Positions 25,173 through 35,044 of a stretch of 64,000 nucleotides of DNA are shown in pieces. Position 1 is the first letter of the stretch, and the number at the start of each line of letters is the position of its first letter. The stretch lies in NCBI GenBank assembly GCA_014529385.2, contig CM043953.1, forward strand, positions 99,683,342 through 99,747,341, given 5' to 3'. Below the pieces are notes generated by a model. That model ran no database searches. It saw only the letters and a list, made by a program, of their open reading frames with translations, and had not been told where the DNA came from. This DNA comes from Adiantum capillus-veneris (lineage: Eukaryota > Streptophyta > Polypodiopsida > Polypodiales > Pteridaceae). The position numbers and the translations under genes were made by a program.

Positions 25173-25221
<49 letters not shown>
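25173..25221. repeat. (CT)n microsatellite
   Basis: An uninterrupted CT run of about 49 bp within the element B spacer. Confidence 0.97.
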
Positions 25222-25224
<3 letters not shown>

Positions 25225-25789
25225 GCAAATGAGCTCTGGCTGCCCTTTTTGGACTATATGATCCCAGTCTACTCGGAATGCCCCATTTATACTTACCTTC
25301 ATTGCTCATATCTTGTTGGGCACATCACCTGCAGTTCGAACCATTCGTCATTCAGACACTCGGTTTACAAATGGAGTCCGATCTGTAGTTTTGATCCTTC
25401 AGAAGTTGGTCCAAAATTCATTTTGTGTTGAATTTTTCCATATTTGCCATGGTTGTAGTCCTTGCTTTGAAGTTTTGGCGTTTGCTTTCAAAACTCGATT
25501 CTGACTTTCCTGGCTCGAGTTATCAATTTTTTGTTGATTACCTATCATTTTTTGCGTTTTTGTAAAAGAAAATTATTTACAATGATTATTAGTCGGCCAA
25601 ATTAGCCAAAATAAGTGTCACCTCCCTTATATACATACTCTTATTTTGGTATTAGATCGTGACGGTATGGCTCATGATTGTGCCGACTAAGAATCTGTCA
25701 GGCTCCAAAAACTTGTGTTTTTAAGGAAACGGGAAAGAAAGGAAACGAAAAGAAAATAAAAGAAAAGAAAAGAAATAAGATGATAGTAA

Positions 25790-25832
25790 TGGTATATACA
25801 AGTGGTACTCCAACCGCTTTTCCCCCCGTCCT
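25790..25832 (-). promoter_or_regulatory. Internal polypurine tract and TATA-like box of element B
   Basis: On the minus strand, GGACGGGGGGAAAAGCGG (25832-25815) lies about 90 bp after the stop of the second-protease ORF, and a TGTATATACC word follows at 25799-25790. Element A has the same order (purine tract 35014-35001, TATATATAAAG at 34921-34911). This could be a central polypurine tract and/or a promoter for the accessory region. Function is inferred from position only. Confidence 0.45.
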
Positions 25833-25924
25833 AAAGTGAGTCGTCCGTGAGACGAGCTTGTGTCAAAGTGCATGGGAATAAAGCACGTGTCTATGCATAG
25901 CCGTATAGTGTGGCTCTATGATGC

Positions 25925-26956
25925 TTATGGAGGATATGCATGGGAAAACAAATTGTTGTGCAAGAGATAGGTGTTGAACAATATGTTCAGTGGCTGTTGG
26001 TGGCGAGGTTCCTTGGAAGCTTCGTGGCCCGAACAATAGTAATTGTAGGAGGCGTGCTCTGTGTTTGACTGTGAACTGCAAAAGTTTTGATGTTGCCGAT
26101 GGTGTCGGTTGTTGGTACTTTTTGGGTTGCCAATGAAGTTCCCTAGGGGCGGATCCACTAGAAGAGGCATCGTGAAGGCGATGTTGAGGCAATGTTGTTT
26201 CTGTTGCCATACCCATTTGAGTGTGGTTGGATGACGAAGAGAGTGGTCCATCGGTTTAGGCCGTTTGACAACAGTGGTGGGCAATTCGTGATGGTTTAAA
26301 TTTTTTGTAGGCAATGTAGGTTTACGGGTATTGATTTGGCGTTTAGGTAACCACAATTTCCTGGGCTTGGTTTCCATTATTGATTTCTTGACCCATATTT
26401 TCATAACCTTGGTGATGGATGATTGTTGAGCTGTCGCATGTGGCAAAGGTAGAGGTTCCCATTCATAGTCCGTTTGTACGAATGGTGTGGCTAAAGATTG
26501 ATCCTCATGTTCGATGCGTAAAGTGTTGTCCTGCCAGTTTGGTGTTGCCTGATAAGTGCGCATCCACGGCACGCCTAGAATAACTGCTTCGTTGAGCTGA
26601 TGATCTTCAACCACATGAAATTGATGTGGATACACTGTTCCATCAATGTTGATTGGCAAATTTATGTGGCCTAGACTGTCCATAGTACCTCTGTTGGCGA
26701 CCTTGAACCCCATAGTGTTTGGCATTAGAGGTTCCTGTGTGATTTTTCTGAAAGTGGAGTAGTTAATCACATTAGCTCTGGCCCCTGTATCCACTAACGC
26801 TCTTTCGGTGGTGTCGTCGACAAGTTGTAACTGAATACGTAGATCCATTCCTCCTAACCATGTAGTCATCGTTTGTATGGTTGCTATCGGAGCATGTTGA
26901 TTAGCCATTGCCTGTTGTTCTTTTCTTTGAAAGTTTGATTGTTCCCCGTGTTTCAA
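25925..26956 (-). CDS. Second retropepsin-like domain of element B (post-integrase)
   Basis: An open frame of about 340 codons downstream of integrase. Around residues 45-65 it reads LQLVDDTTERALVDTGARAN, with the canonical DTGA active-site triad of retropepsins. Around residues 118-130 it reads AVILGVPWMRTY, the hydrophobic-hydrophobic-G strand found near the end of the fold. Tryptophan-basic motifs follow (KIWVKK, KLWLPKRQ), echoing the W-x-P-K motifs in element A at the same place. The element already has a protease upstream of RT (31315-32478), so this is an additional aspartic protease-like domain. It probably belongs to the 3' end of the pol polyprotein, joined to integrase through the broken frame at 27098-26901. 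The family assignment is firm. Whether it cuts or only binds is unknown. Confidence 0.72.
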   Translation of the reverse strand: MKHGEQSNFQRKEQQAMANQHAPIATIQTMTTWLGGMDLRIQLQLVDDTTERALVDTGARANVINYSTFRKITQEPLMPNTMGFKVANRGTMDSLGHINLPINIDGTVYPHQFHVVEDHQLNEAVILGVPWMRTYQATPNWQDNTLRIEHEDQSLATPFVQTDYEWEPLPLPHATAQQSSITKVMKIWVKKSIMETKPRKLWLPKRQINTRKPTLPTKNLNHHELPTTVVKRPKPMDHSLRHPTTLKWVWQQKQHCLNIAFTMPLLVDPPLGNFIGNPKSTNNRHHRQHQNFCSSQSNTEHASYNYYCSGHEASKEPRHQQPLNILFNTYLLHNNLFSHAYPP

Positions 26957-27162
26957 TATTCTGAGTTTGGCCTCCTGCTGTGCTTGTTCCCGAATGTCCT
27001 GTGCTTGACATCTGCGTTGAGCTGCTGCATGGAGTGTTGCGAGTTCGTCTCGTGTCTACGGAAGAAGATATTTCTTTAACCTGCAACCACTCGTCCAATT
27101 AGGCATCTCCTCTCCTGCCAATCTTGCAAGTTTAACGGCACCACTTTGCGATATATCATGGA

Positions 27163-28350
27163 TCACAAAAGGCCCCATTCCTCGCTTTTTGAGTTTCTTG
27201 GAGTGCTGTTCAGGATGTACATGAGAACGTAATCCCCTTTCTGGAACTCCTTACCAATCACGTGATGATCATGAAAAGCTTTCATTTGCTTTTTTTGAGC
27301 ATATATCCCAGCTATCGCTTTGAGTCTAGTTTCATCTAACTGTTCAAGGGTGTCTAGTCGCTCCGATAGCTCATGGCACGTCCATCCTAATTGTGTTGCC
27401 ACCCTGAGGGATTTAACTAGGAATTCCAATGGTAGTATCGCATAAATGCCGAAGACCAGGTTAAAAGGAGTCGTACCAATGGAAGTTTTAAAAGCTACAC
27501 AGTGAGCCCATGAAGTGGTGTGTAATTTCTGATCCCAATCATTTCTTGAGTCACTGATTATTTTGGTGAGCACGGTGCATAGGATTTTGTTAATGATTTT
27601 TGCATGTCCGTTGGCTTGCGGATGATAGGGTGTTGACTTTCAATGGACCACCATGAATTCGTCAAGGAGAGTCTCAATGACATCGCTCACAAAGTGTATT
27701 CCTCTATCGCTTACTATTTCGATTGGTAGTCCATACCGCGTAAAGACGTTTTCAAAAAGGAATTGAGTTGTAGTCCTTGCATCATTTTTTTGGGTTGCTT
27801 TGGTTTCCGCCCACTTCGTCATGTAATCCGTTGCTACAATAATGTATTGTGCGTGTGCCGTGTATCCTGGAGGGTTGATGGACCAATGAAGTCAATGCTC
27901 CATTTGGCAAAAGCGCGAACTCCCATCATCGGCCTCAGTGGCATGCCATCTCTCCGTAGGGGTGGTTTCGTGCATTGACATTCGTCACATCGTTTGACGT
28001 ATGTTGTTGCATCCATGAATAGGGTCGGCCACCATATACCAGAGTTTAGCACTAGCTTTGCCGTTTTATAAGTGGAGAAGTGTCCTCCGGGTTGTCCTGC
28101 GTGTGCGTAATCGTCGATCGAGGATGATGTAGTATTCGCTTTCCGTAGCACACAACCGTAATTGTTCGTATTTCCCCCGCCTATACAGTTGGTTGGCAAT
28201 GAGTAGATAGTGTTTGGCCTCTTCCTCAACAGTTTTTCTTCTTGATTTGTCCCATTCCTCTGGAAAGGTTTTGTTTTTCAAGTACTCAATGATGTGAGCA
28301 CTCCGTTTCGGTGCTTGTACTACTCGAAACATTGTGGCATGTTCCACTGG
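27163..28350 (-). pseudogene. Element B integrase
   Basis: Broken into frames 28347-28066, 28229-27834, 27822-27640 and 27573-27163. In order: a linker (EYLKNKTFPEEW), a zinc-binding H2C2 module ending CDECQC, the core start (DFIGP, ATDYMTKWAE), the second catalytic Asp (VSDRGIHF), and the region of the catalytic Glu, which reads NGHAKIINK. The expected glutamate is lysine here. The C-terminal part keeps a GDYVLMY motif. Integrase inserts element DNA into the chromosome. With the changed glutamate and the stops this copy cannot. The second retropepsin-like domain follows. Confidence 0.83.
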
Positions 28351-28364
28351 TGGCTGTATTATAC

Positions 28365-28590
28365 ATTTATTCGCAGGATTTTATATATTTATGGACATTG
28401 TATTCCATGTTTGGCCAATAGACGCCCAATCTTTGTAATCGTTAGCCTGTCTGTATTTCACCAGTGTGAAACCCCGTGTTTTGTATATGAGCTTGTTTGA
28501 GGTAGTAGGTGGTATCTTCAGGTTGTACACATAGTCTCAGTATTCCATCCTTACCATGTTTGTACAGTCGTCCTGCTACAAGGATGAGAT
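28365..28590 (-). pseudogene. Extra H2C2-like zinc-binding module of element B
   Basis: The minus-strand frame reads VAGRLYKHGKDGILRLC, then QAH and GFHTGE (candidate zinc histidines), then LGVYWPNMEYNVHKYIKSC. That is the signature order of a Ty3/gypsy integrase H2C2 module. A second, more usual module lies just downstream (28230-27960). Element A has only one. Two TAA/TAG-type stops interrupt the frame. Confidence 0.55.
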
Positions 28591-28690
28591 TCCGTGTTTG
28601 ATGGATCATTGATGGTTGTCTTTCTATCTACAAAGAGCCGATTGTGAGTAGTGGCATGACCTCTTCGCTCCATCGCCGCACCATTTCCAT

Positions 28691-29130
28691 TAGGCAAAAT
28701 TTGGACTCACAAAGGGGCCCTTTAAGGAGTTTGACTTTACCTCTTTCTACCAAAACGGGCGCATGGATAAATTTTTGCAAATCCAAAGTTGGCGGAGGTT
28801 TGACAGTTAGAATGTCCTCTTCAAGCTCTATCTACTGATATATAGCACGCCATGAGATTCTTTATATTTTAGAAGATTCTTTTTTTGATTCACCTATGAT
28901 GTGACAACTCTGTCGGAATCTAAGTGAATAAAAAAAAGAATCTTTTGAAATATGAGGAATCTCATGGTGTGCTATATATCAGTAGATAGAGCTTGAAAAG
29001 GACATTCTAACTGTCAAACCTCCGCCAACTTTGGAGTTTGTTTGCAAAAATTTATCCAGCGCCCATTTTGGTAGAGAGAGGTAAAGTCAAACTCCTTAAA
29101 GGGCCCCTTTGTGAGTCCAAATTTTGTCTA
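28691..29130. mobile_element. Fold-back MITE-like insertion in element B (TA target duplication)
   Basis: A near-perfect inverted repeat: arms 28693-28892 and 28924-29128 around a loop of about 30 nt. The termini are GGCAAAATTTGGACTCAC and its near-complement GTGAGTCCAAATTTTGTC. A TA dinucleotide flanks both ends (28691-28692, 29129-29130). Removing the insert plus one TA joins the RNase H tail and the integrase linker of B in one open frame, matching element A at this point (ELPx...WSE). That argues strongly for a real insertion. It has no coding capacity. TA duplication suggests a Tc1/mariner-type non-autonomous element, although the ~200-bp arms are unusually long. Confidence 0.85.
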
Positions 29131-29699
29131 TGTTGAACAGATATGAATTAGGAAGTTCATTATCGACACCCCCAGGTGCTACCCCATGAAATAGTCGTGA
29201 AAGATGATCTGCTCTCCGGTGTGTGGTCCCCTTTTTTACAACCACCGTGAAGTCAAACTCAATCAACAATATAAACCAGCGAACAATTCTTCCAGTGTTG
29301 CAAGGTTTTTTCACTAGATATAGCGGTGCTTGGTGATCCACGAAGAAGAAAAACTTGTTTGCTAGAAGGTAGTGTCTAAATTTCTTGACAGCATAGATCA
29401 TTCCCAGGCCCTCTCTTTCCATAGTGGTATAATTTTGCTCTACGCTGTTTAGTTGTCGATTGGAGTAGCAAATGGGAAAATCCATTTTCTTCTCTTCTGG
29501 CTGGGCTAATATGCACCCAATGGCATAGGCTGACGCATCCACATGGACATGGAAGATTTTGCTCCAGTCAGGGGCTTGCAAAATCGGAGCTGAAATCAAA
29601 TGTTGCTTCAATTTTTGGAAAGCCTGCTCACATTCCTCCGTCCATTCAAACTTAGTTATGAGGACGTACAATGGCTTGGCTATTACAGCATACATATAT
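29130..29699 (-). pseudogene. Element B RNase H domain
   Basis: The frame reads FHVHVDASAYAIGC (first catalytic Asp), then NYTTMEREGLGMIYAVKKF (catalytic Glu), then FFVDHQAPLYL (second Asp), the standard Ty3/gypsy RNase H order. It is in the same frame as RT upstream but cut off by TGA stops near 29699 and 29941. The 3' end is interrupted by the fold-back insertion at 29128. Confidence 0.85.
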
Positions 29700-29941
29700 A
29701 TGAATCACCGGTAATATCCGCAATGCCCCATAAATGCTTGCACTTCTTTTATCTTCGTTGGTCGCAGTAGTGCAGCAATTGTCTTCACCTGTTCTTGATC
29801 AGTTGAATTGCCGTTTTTTGACACTATGTGGCCCAGAATTCTACCCTGTCGCACCATGAAGGCACATTTTTCCAGGTTTAAGCAAATATGATACGTTCTG
29901 CATTTTTCAAAGACTTTACCCAGATGAGTGATGTGGTCACT

Positions 29942-30805
29942 TCACTGGCAGGAATGAACACAAAGATCATCCATGTAGATCTCCAGAAATTGTCTGAGAT
30001 ATTCTTTGAATGCGTGGGTCATTAGTCTTTGAAATGTGGCCGGGGCATTGGTCAAGCCGAAAGGCATTACCCTATATGCAAATATACCCCACTCTATCGC
30101 AAAAGCGGTCTTATGCTGATCTTCCGCCTTAATCGTCAACTGGTTATAGCCTGAGAACCCATCCAAGAAACTATAGGCCTCTTTCCCTGCTACCCTCTCA
30201 ATAATATGATCAGTTATTGGCAGTGGATAGTTACCCCTAATGGTGGCTGCATTTACTTGCTTAAGATTTACACAAACCCGCAGCTTGCCATTCTTTTTGG
30301 GTACCACCACAATCGGGGACACCCACTCTATGTGCTGAATCTCATAGATAAACTCGGCGTCTTTTAATTTGTCTATTTCCTCCTTGATTTTCTGTGCAAA
30401 AGTTTCATTGTACCTGTAAGGACGTTGTCTGCGTGGTCTGGCATTGCTCTTAAGGGGAATCGTGTGCTGACATATCTCTGGATCTATCCCCTTTAGATCT
30501 TTGTAGGACCATGCGAAGACATCTTTATATTGCCTGAGCGTATCGACTAGAAGTTGCTCTTCCTCTTCATTAAGGTCCATGGCAATATAGGCCGGTTGAG
30601 GCTCCTCTCCGGCTTCTGCTAAGATGCGTTTCGTGTTTTCAAGCCCATCATATGAAGTTCCTGGTTCTTTGGGATATCGTTTGGGTTTTTGCACCACTAT
30701 CTTCCTCTCTTGAATGGTATACTTCTTATAGTGGGATGGTGCATCGAATTTATCATCATTTGATTCCTTGTCAGTTTCCATTTCGATTGTCCAAACTTCT
30801 TTCAA
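29942..30805 (-). pseudogene. Element B reverse transcriptase
   Basis: An open frame of 288 codons. The RT core starts near residue 165 with SPIVVVPKKNGKLRVCVNLK, followed by YSFLDGFSGYNQ (first catalytic Asp), FGLTNAPATFQ and EIYMDDLCVHS, which keeps the YMDD box. A TGA stop directly after (near 29941) splits off the thumb. The catalytic residues of this segment are intact, unlike element A. It follows a basic linker (31111-30812) and a protease. Confidence 0.86.
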
Positions 30806-31314
30806 TGCCCGTTAAGTTAAATCTTTGTATTTGACTTTGCGTTCCATTTTGGACAACTTAGACGGTTTTCCGGTATGTTTCTCTTTTTTTGGTTTATGTT
30901 TTGATGATGTTTTGGTTGAGTCATGTTTCATGTATCTCTTTGATATCCTGTCCTTGAGGCAGTCAGTCGCTTCAACTAATCTCAAGTACTGCGTTTTGTC
31001 AATTAACCGAGGTACTGAGTCCTCGTGGTGCTTGTTGTGGTTGTTTCTGCGTTTATCTCGATACATGTGTTGTCTTCGAGGGTTTTGGTTTGGGAAATCA
31101 TAGTAGATCACTCGGCGATCCTTCCATTTGATGCTCTAGCTTGAGCTACTGGACAGCTCATCGTCTGCGTTATCCTCTAGTGTCTTATCAGTCGAGTCTT
31201 GAAACTCTTCTTCATCATTTATTTGGACGAGGTCCCTTACAGAGATTTCATCCACTATGCATCGGCCCTCGGCCATCCCTTCCTTGTTAGGTACATCTTC
31301 CTCAGTCTTCGGAG

Positions 31315-32478
31315 TTAGCGAACATTCATCATCTGGAATGGAATGATATCGTACCCTTCCTCGTCACAAAATTTGGTGAGGGTCACTTCGTTGACACAAA
31401 CATCAAGAGTAGCTAGTATTTGTTGCCATCCAAACGGTTCGAACATCTCCTCTGGAAAAGGCTCTGGTATGTATGCTTCATCTTGTGCAGTCCTATCAAG
31501 AATGCAGTCTTCCTTTTTTAGGCTTCCAGAATCTGAAGCTTCTCCTGTCCATGGGTAAGCTCTGTTCTGGAGCCAGGCCCATATTCCCCCTTCTTGGTCA
31601 GTTGTGGAATGCAGGTCTTCTCTTGGGGCTCTGTCTACGTCTTTATAGCTATTATCGGTGACACTAATTTTGGTAGTGACATCCTTGTTCCTCAGATAGG
31701 TATAGTCGTAACCCCAATCTTGGACCATTTTGAGCTGAAGCATGAATGGTCTGCCGAGAATGATGTCGAAATTTCTACTCTCATCGAAATTCATGATAAC
31801 AAAGGTGTGTTCGTATGCAATTCCACAAGAGGTTACTACAATCTGCTCCAAGATGCCAATAGGTCTCTCTAGGTACCCATCTGCTAGTTGAAGTTTCATT
31901 CTTGTCTTCCTTAGAGCAAGTTTTTCCCATTTTTTCCACATTGCTTTGGTGGCTATGGCAATTCCAACTCCACTATCCAATATCGCTATCGATTTTACAT
32001 CCTTGTACTCTACAAGTAGGGTAGTATTTCCTTCTTCACCTTCACAATAATCCCCTACCTTGTTGACTGGCACTGGCTCATGTTTAGTCTGCTTCGAGGG
32101 TTGTGTTTTTAACGTGTTTTGAGAAACCTCGGTTGAAGGAATTACAAGCCCTCTATTTTCCAAATTTTTCGCAACCTCTTCCCAAAGATGCAGTTTAATG
32201 TTCAGCAACTCTGACAAAGTCAGTGTACAATGGATAGGTGATGACATCAGCTCATGAAGAGATTTAGTGTCCATCATCTTAGGATTGGCTTTCCATTCAG
32301 ATGGAACTTTCCTTACCTCTGATCGAGTTTCAGGGTTACCAATAAATGAAGGTAAAGTCTTCAACGACTGTGGTTTGTTGTCTTCCAATATCGATGTGCC
32401 TGCATCTCCATACAACGATTGGATGTCATTTGGGTAGAGCTCATGCTCCACGTGGATTTCCGGGATAGGAGCTGACAC
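31315..32478 (-). pseudogene. Element B upstream protease region
   Basis: An open frame of 387 codons between gag and RT. Around residues 160-185 it reads LLVEYKDVKSIAILDSGVGI, with an aspartic-protease DSG motif, and later FDIILGRPFML, the matching ILG strand. Element A has the same arrangement (LDGGAG, EMILGRLFM). The remainder is a charged linker. The frame is separated from gag by stops near 32490-32512. The proline-rich piece at 32772-32512 (PSIPTTPKTE, QVPPPIPEVEEQ) is the gag-protease linker. Confidence 0.75.
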
Positions 32479-33189
32479 AAGTGTGGCACTCCCGTCCTTC
32501 CTATTCTTGATCTATTCCCATAGATCTTGAGGCCATTGTTCTTCTACCTCCGGAATTGGTGGTGGTACCTGAGAATGCGTTCCATTTGTTGTATTGGCTA
32601 CTATCCTCGTGTCCAAAGGTGTTTTGTCGACCGGATTGGGTAGGTTATTCACTTCAATTCCCCTCTCATCTAGCTCCCGAATCTTTTCTCGTATGAGTAC
32701 CTCGGTTTTTGGAGTCGTCGGAATTGATGGTTCCATCAACGCTTGAGCGGCTTGAATGAGTTCTTTGCACATCTTTAGCCTCTCTTTCTCATACCCTGGA
32801 TGAGGTTATGTTAACCACCGATCCTCTTGGGTTTGGTTAGGCTTTAGCCTTGCTTTGTAAGCTTTCAGAATTGTGTCCAAGGGTTCAACCACCTTGTCTA
32901 CTAGGACGACCCCTCGGATGGCAGTTCCGACAGTTTCCCTGTCTCGTTGTTACCATTAAGGCCTCTTTCCCTTTGAAATTGTTCCTTCGTTTTCCGCAAT
33001 TTGGTTTCCAATGCCATTTTTTTCCTTTTCTCTTTTGGCTTTCATCTTGTTTCGTTTCACCTTCCAGGATTTTCTAGGGGTTCGGACAGACAAGTTGTCT
33101 ATCTCTGTTTGGCTGGCCGGGACACTCTTTGCTACCTCATGTGCTTGAGCTCTAGTGACCGCTTTTATTGGAATATTCCATTCTATTTC

Positions 33190-34370
33190 TTATCCACTTG
33201 AGCTTGGCACAATCCCTATTTTGTTCATGGTTGCCTTTCCTTTATTTTTGGGGTTTTTTGGGTAGTGTGGAATAAGATGGTCTGTCGTGCATCCCTTGCA
33301 GAATCCAAAAAATTTCACCCGCTCTCCTTTGTTTGGACACACTCTAGCCCAGTGATCCCCACCGCATTCATAGCATGGTCCTATAGGTGGTGGAGAAGCT
33401 TGAGGAGCTCCCATTGGTTGTCCTGTTCCAGGAGGGTAGCCTCTAGGTTTGTAGCCCTGATTTGCCATAAACATTAGCATATTCTCATCGACCAGGTAAT
33501 GATTTTTGGTTGGTTGTGCTATGTATGAGGGCTCAGGCATTTCTTCTGGAATTATCCATGGATTATATCCCTCTGGAGCATATGCATTCCTATCACTTTC
33601 CCTTTCATAATTACTGTTTGAATCTTCTAGATGTGAGATTACCTGGATCATACTCTGATCAGATGGTGGTTCTATGGGCTGAGAAATCCTTACCATAGCC
33701 GTATTTTCCTGGGGTAAAGGAGGTTGATGTCCCAACACCCGTTGAGCTTTTTCCTAGCCCAAGATTGTGTTATTTGGCCCCACTTGGTACCTTGGAGGGG
33801 GTGGATTTTGTTGTCCTCCAGGTGGTCCGTATTGTCTCTCTCTAACATAGTTCCGATTGTAGAAACATTCATGAGTTTCATGGTTTGTCCATTTTTGTTC
33901 TGTAGCACACCATTTCAATATCCGTTGTGCGTTAGCTCATGGCCTTTGTTGAAGGTTGCACCACTCAATTGGATGGACACCTCCACAAGTATCGCATTTT
34001 CGGGTGGGTGGTTGTCCTGTGTTTGGGTTCGTCATGTTTCCTTGGTTCATCCTCCTGATCACTTCCTCGATCACTCGATCAACGTCAGGTACAGCTGGGT
34101 TTTGCCCTCCCAATTTTATCGTGGACTCACTCGTAGTTGAAGAGGTGCTACTAGTTCCCTGATCTGTGTCTTCAATCACCTCCCCATATGCTTTGTAGTT
34201 ATCTACAAGATACAATGCCTCTTTCGTGACTTGCTCAAAGGTGACACAGGATTTTAGGTGCAAGTCCTTCTTGAGCGTGTCATTTCGCAGTCCCTCTATG
34301 AAAAGGACTGATAGTCTTTCATCCTGAGGTAGTTCTTGAACAGGGCATCTTTCAATGTACTACCTGAAAC
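33190..34370 (-). pseudogene. Element B gag, C-terminal part (capsid end and zinc knuckles)
   Basis: After the inversion breakpoint the minus strand resumes B gag with a capsid C-terminal stretch (YIERCP, DERLSVLFIEGLRND). Zinc-knuckle motifs follow: CDTCGGVHPIEWC (near 33960), CYECGGDHWARVC (near 33360) and a partial CKGCTTDHLIPH (near 33280). The last lacks its fourth ligand. Frames 34263-33937, 33908-33690 and 33738-33190 show at least two frameshifts. A TAG near 34358 probably replaced a CAG. Confidence 0.76.
34367..34370. other. Inversion breakpoint 1 (AAAC microhomology)
   Basis: To the left lies B gag (minus), to the right the 3' side of element A's accessory ORF. AAAC here matches GTTT at 51782-51785 in inverse orientation. 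See finding on the inversion. Confidence 0.6.
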
Positions 34371-34412
34371 ATAAGGAACCCTAACCTAATTATTTGCACT
34401 CCCCCTAGAGAG

Positions 34413-34775
34413 TCAAGGGAATAGGATATTGTAGAGGTTGGGGGGAAACCCTAAGGCTAAACCCCTATCCTCGTCGTCGAGATAAACAAAGTCATCATCC
34501 ATGAGACCATATGTGCCATCCGTGTAGTCCTGTAAATTTTCTTCTTCATCATAGGTGCCCATGTTTACTAAGAAGGTCACTAGACGCCTATAGTCATCTT
34601 GGTCAAAAGGGTAGGCTTGTGCAATGGGAGAAACGCTCTCTACTAAGTATGGATCAGACGTGGTCAAGAGACGTATCAGCCATTCTAACTCCTCAAAATT
34701 CCTCTCACATGCTAGCGTACCTATCAAATCCCATTCACCCAAGGCAGGAGTGGATGATTCTAGCGTACTAGCCAT
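34413..34775 (-). CDS. Element A accessory ORF, small acidic protein of unknown function
   Basis: An intact ORF of 120 codons from the ATG at 34775 (MASTLESSTPALGEWD). It is acidic in its second half (DEEENLQDYTDG, DDDFVYLDDEDRG) and ends FPPNLYNILFP. No signal peptide, membrane segment, zinc site or family motif is visible. It lies about 270 bp after the integrase/second-protease ORF. A TATATATAAAG box at 34921-34911 sits about 140 bp upstream of its ATG, so it may have its own transcript. It occupies the position of an env gene but does not look like an envelope protein. Its intactness inside an otherwise damaged element is notable. Confidence 0.5.
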   Translation of the reverse strand: MASTLESSTPALGEWDLIGTLACERNFEELEWLIRLLTTSDPYLVESVSPIAQAYPFDQDDYRRLVTFLVNMGTYDEEENLQDYTDGTYGLMDDDFVYLDDEDRGLALGFPPNLYNILFP

Positions 34776-34910
34776 ATTTGTACACGCAAATAGATGATGG
34801 TTAGAGTGCAAATATTACAAGGGTCGTGTTCTTGTGCATAATTTGTTTTTATGATTTGTGTTATGGCTCTTGCTCTTTTACTTTTTTATCTTGTTTTTGT
34901 GAGTATGAGG

Positions 34911-35014
34911 CTTTATATATACATTCCCTAAGATTGGAGATTAAGAGGTCAGGGAGAAAGGTTGAGAGGGAAGCAAGTGAATAATGGATGTCCACAAACA
35001 CTCCCCCCTTCCTT
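34911..35014 (-). promoter_or_regulatory. Internal polypurine tract and TATA-like box of element A
   Basis: On the minus strand AAGGAAGGGGGGAG (35014-35001) is followed by TGTTTG and then TATATATAAAG (34921-34911). The purine tract is almost identical to the terminal one of the same element (CAGGAAGGGGGGCA before 53112). It may act as a central polypurine tract, mark an ancestral element end, or both. The TATA box would suit a promoter for the accessory ORF. Confidence 0.5.
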
Positions 35015-35044
35015 GGGTAGATCATATCGTTTGAAATGATGTCG

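Larger units (their letters stand above)
23341..25924. other. Element B non-coding spacer between second protease and accessory ORF
   Basis: About 2.6 kb without credible coding. It holds seven copies of the 20-bp palindrome, three of them with the fourth's start set in a 113-bp tandem repeat (23566-23935), a (CT)n tract at 25173-25221, an A/G-rich tract at about 25735-25780 and the internal polypurine tract at 25817-25832. Confidence 0.6.

Noticed and set aside
34413-34775. Envelope-like gene of an errantivirus type
   Set aside because: There is no signal peptide, membrane segment or cysteine pattern. It is a short acidic protein.
34999-35014. Purine tract followed by TGTTTG read as the real 3' LTR start of element A
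   Set aside because: No matching 5' LTR starting TGTTTGTGG was found near gag, while the 50841-51501 and 53112-53778 LTRs have a primer site, a terminal polypurine tract and matching target duplications.
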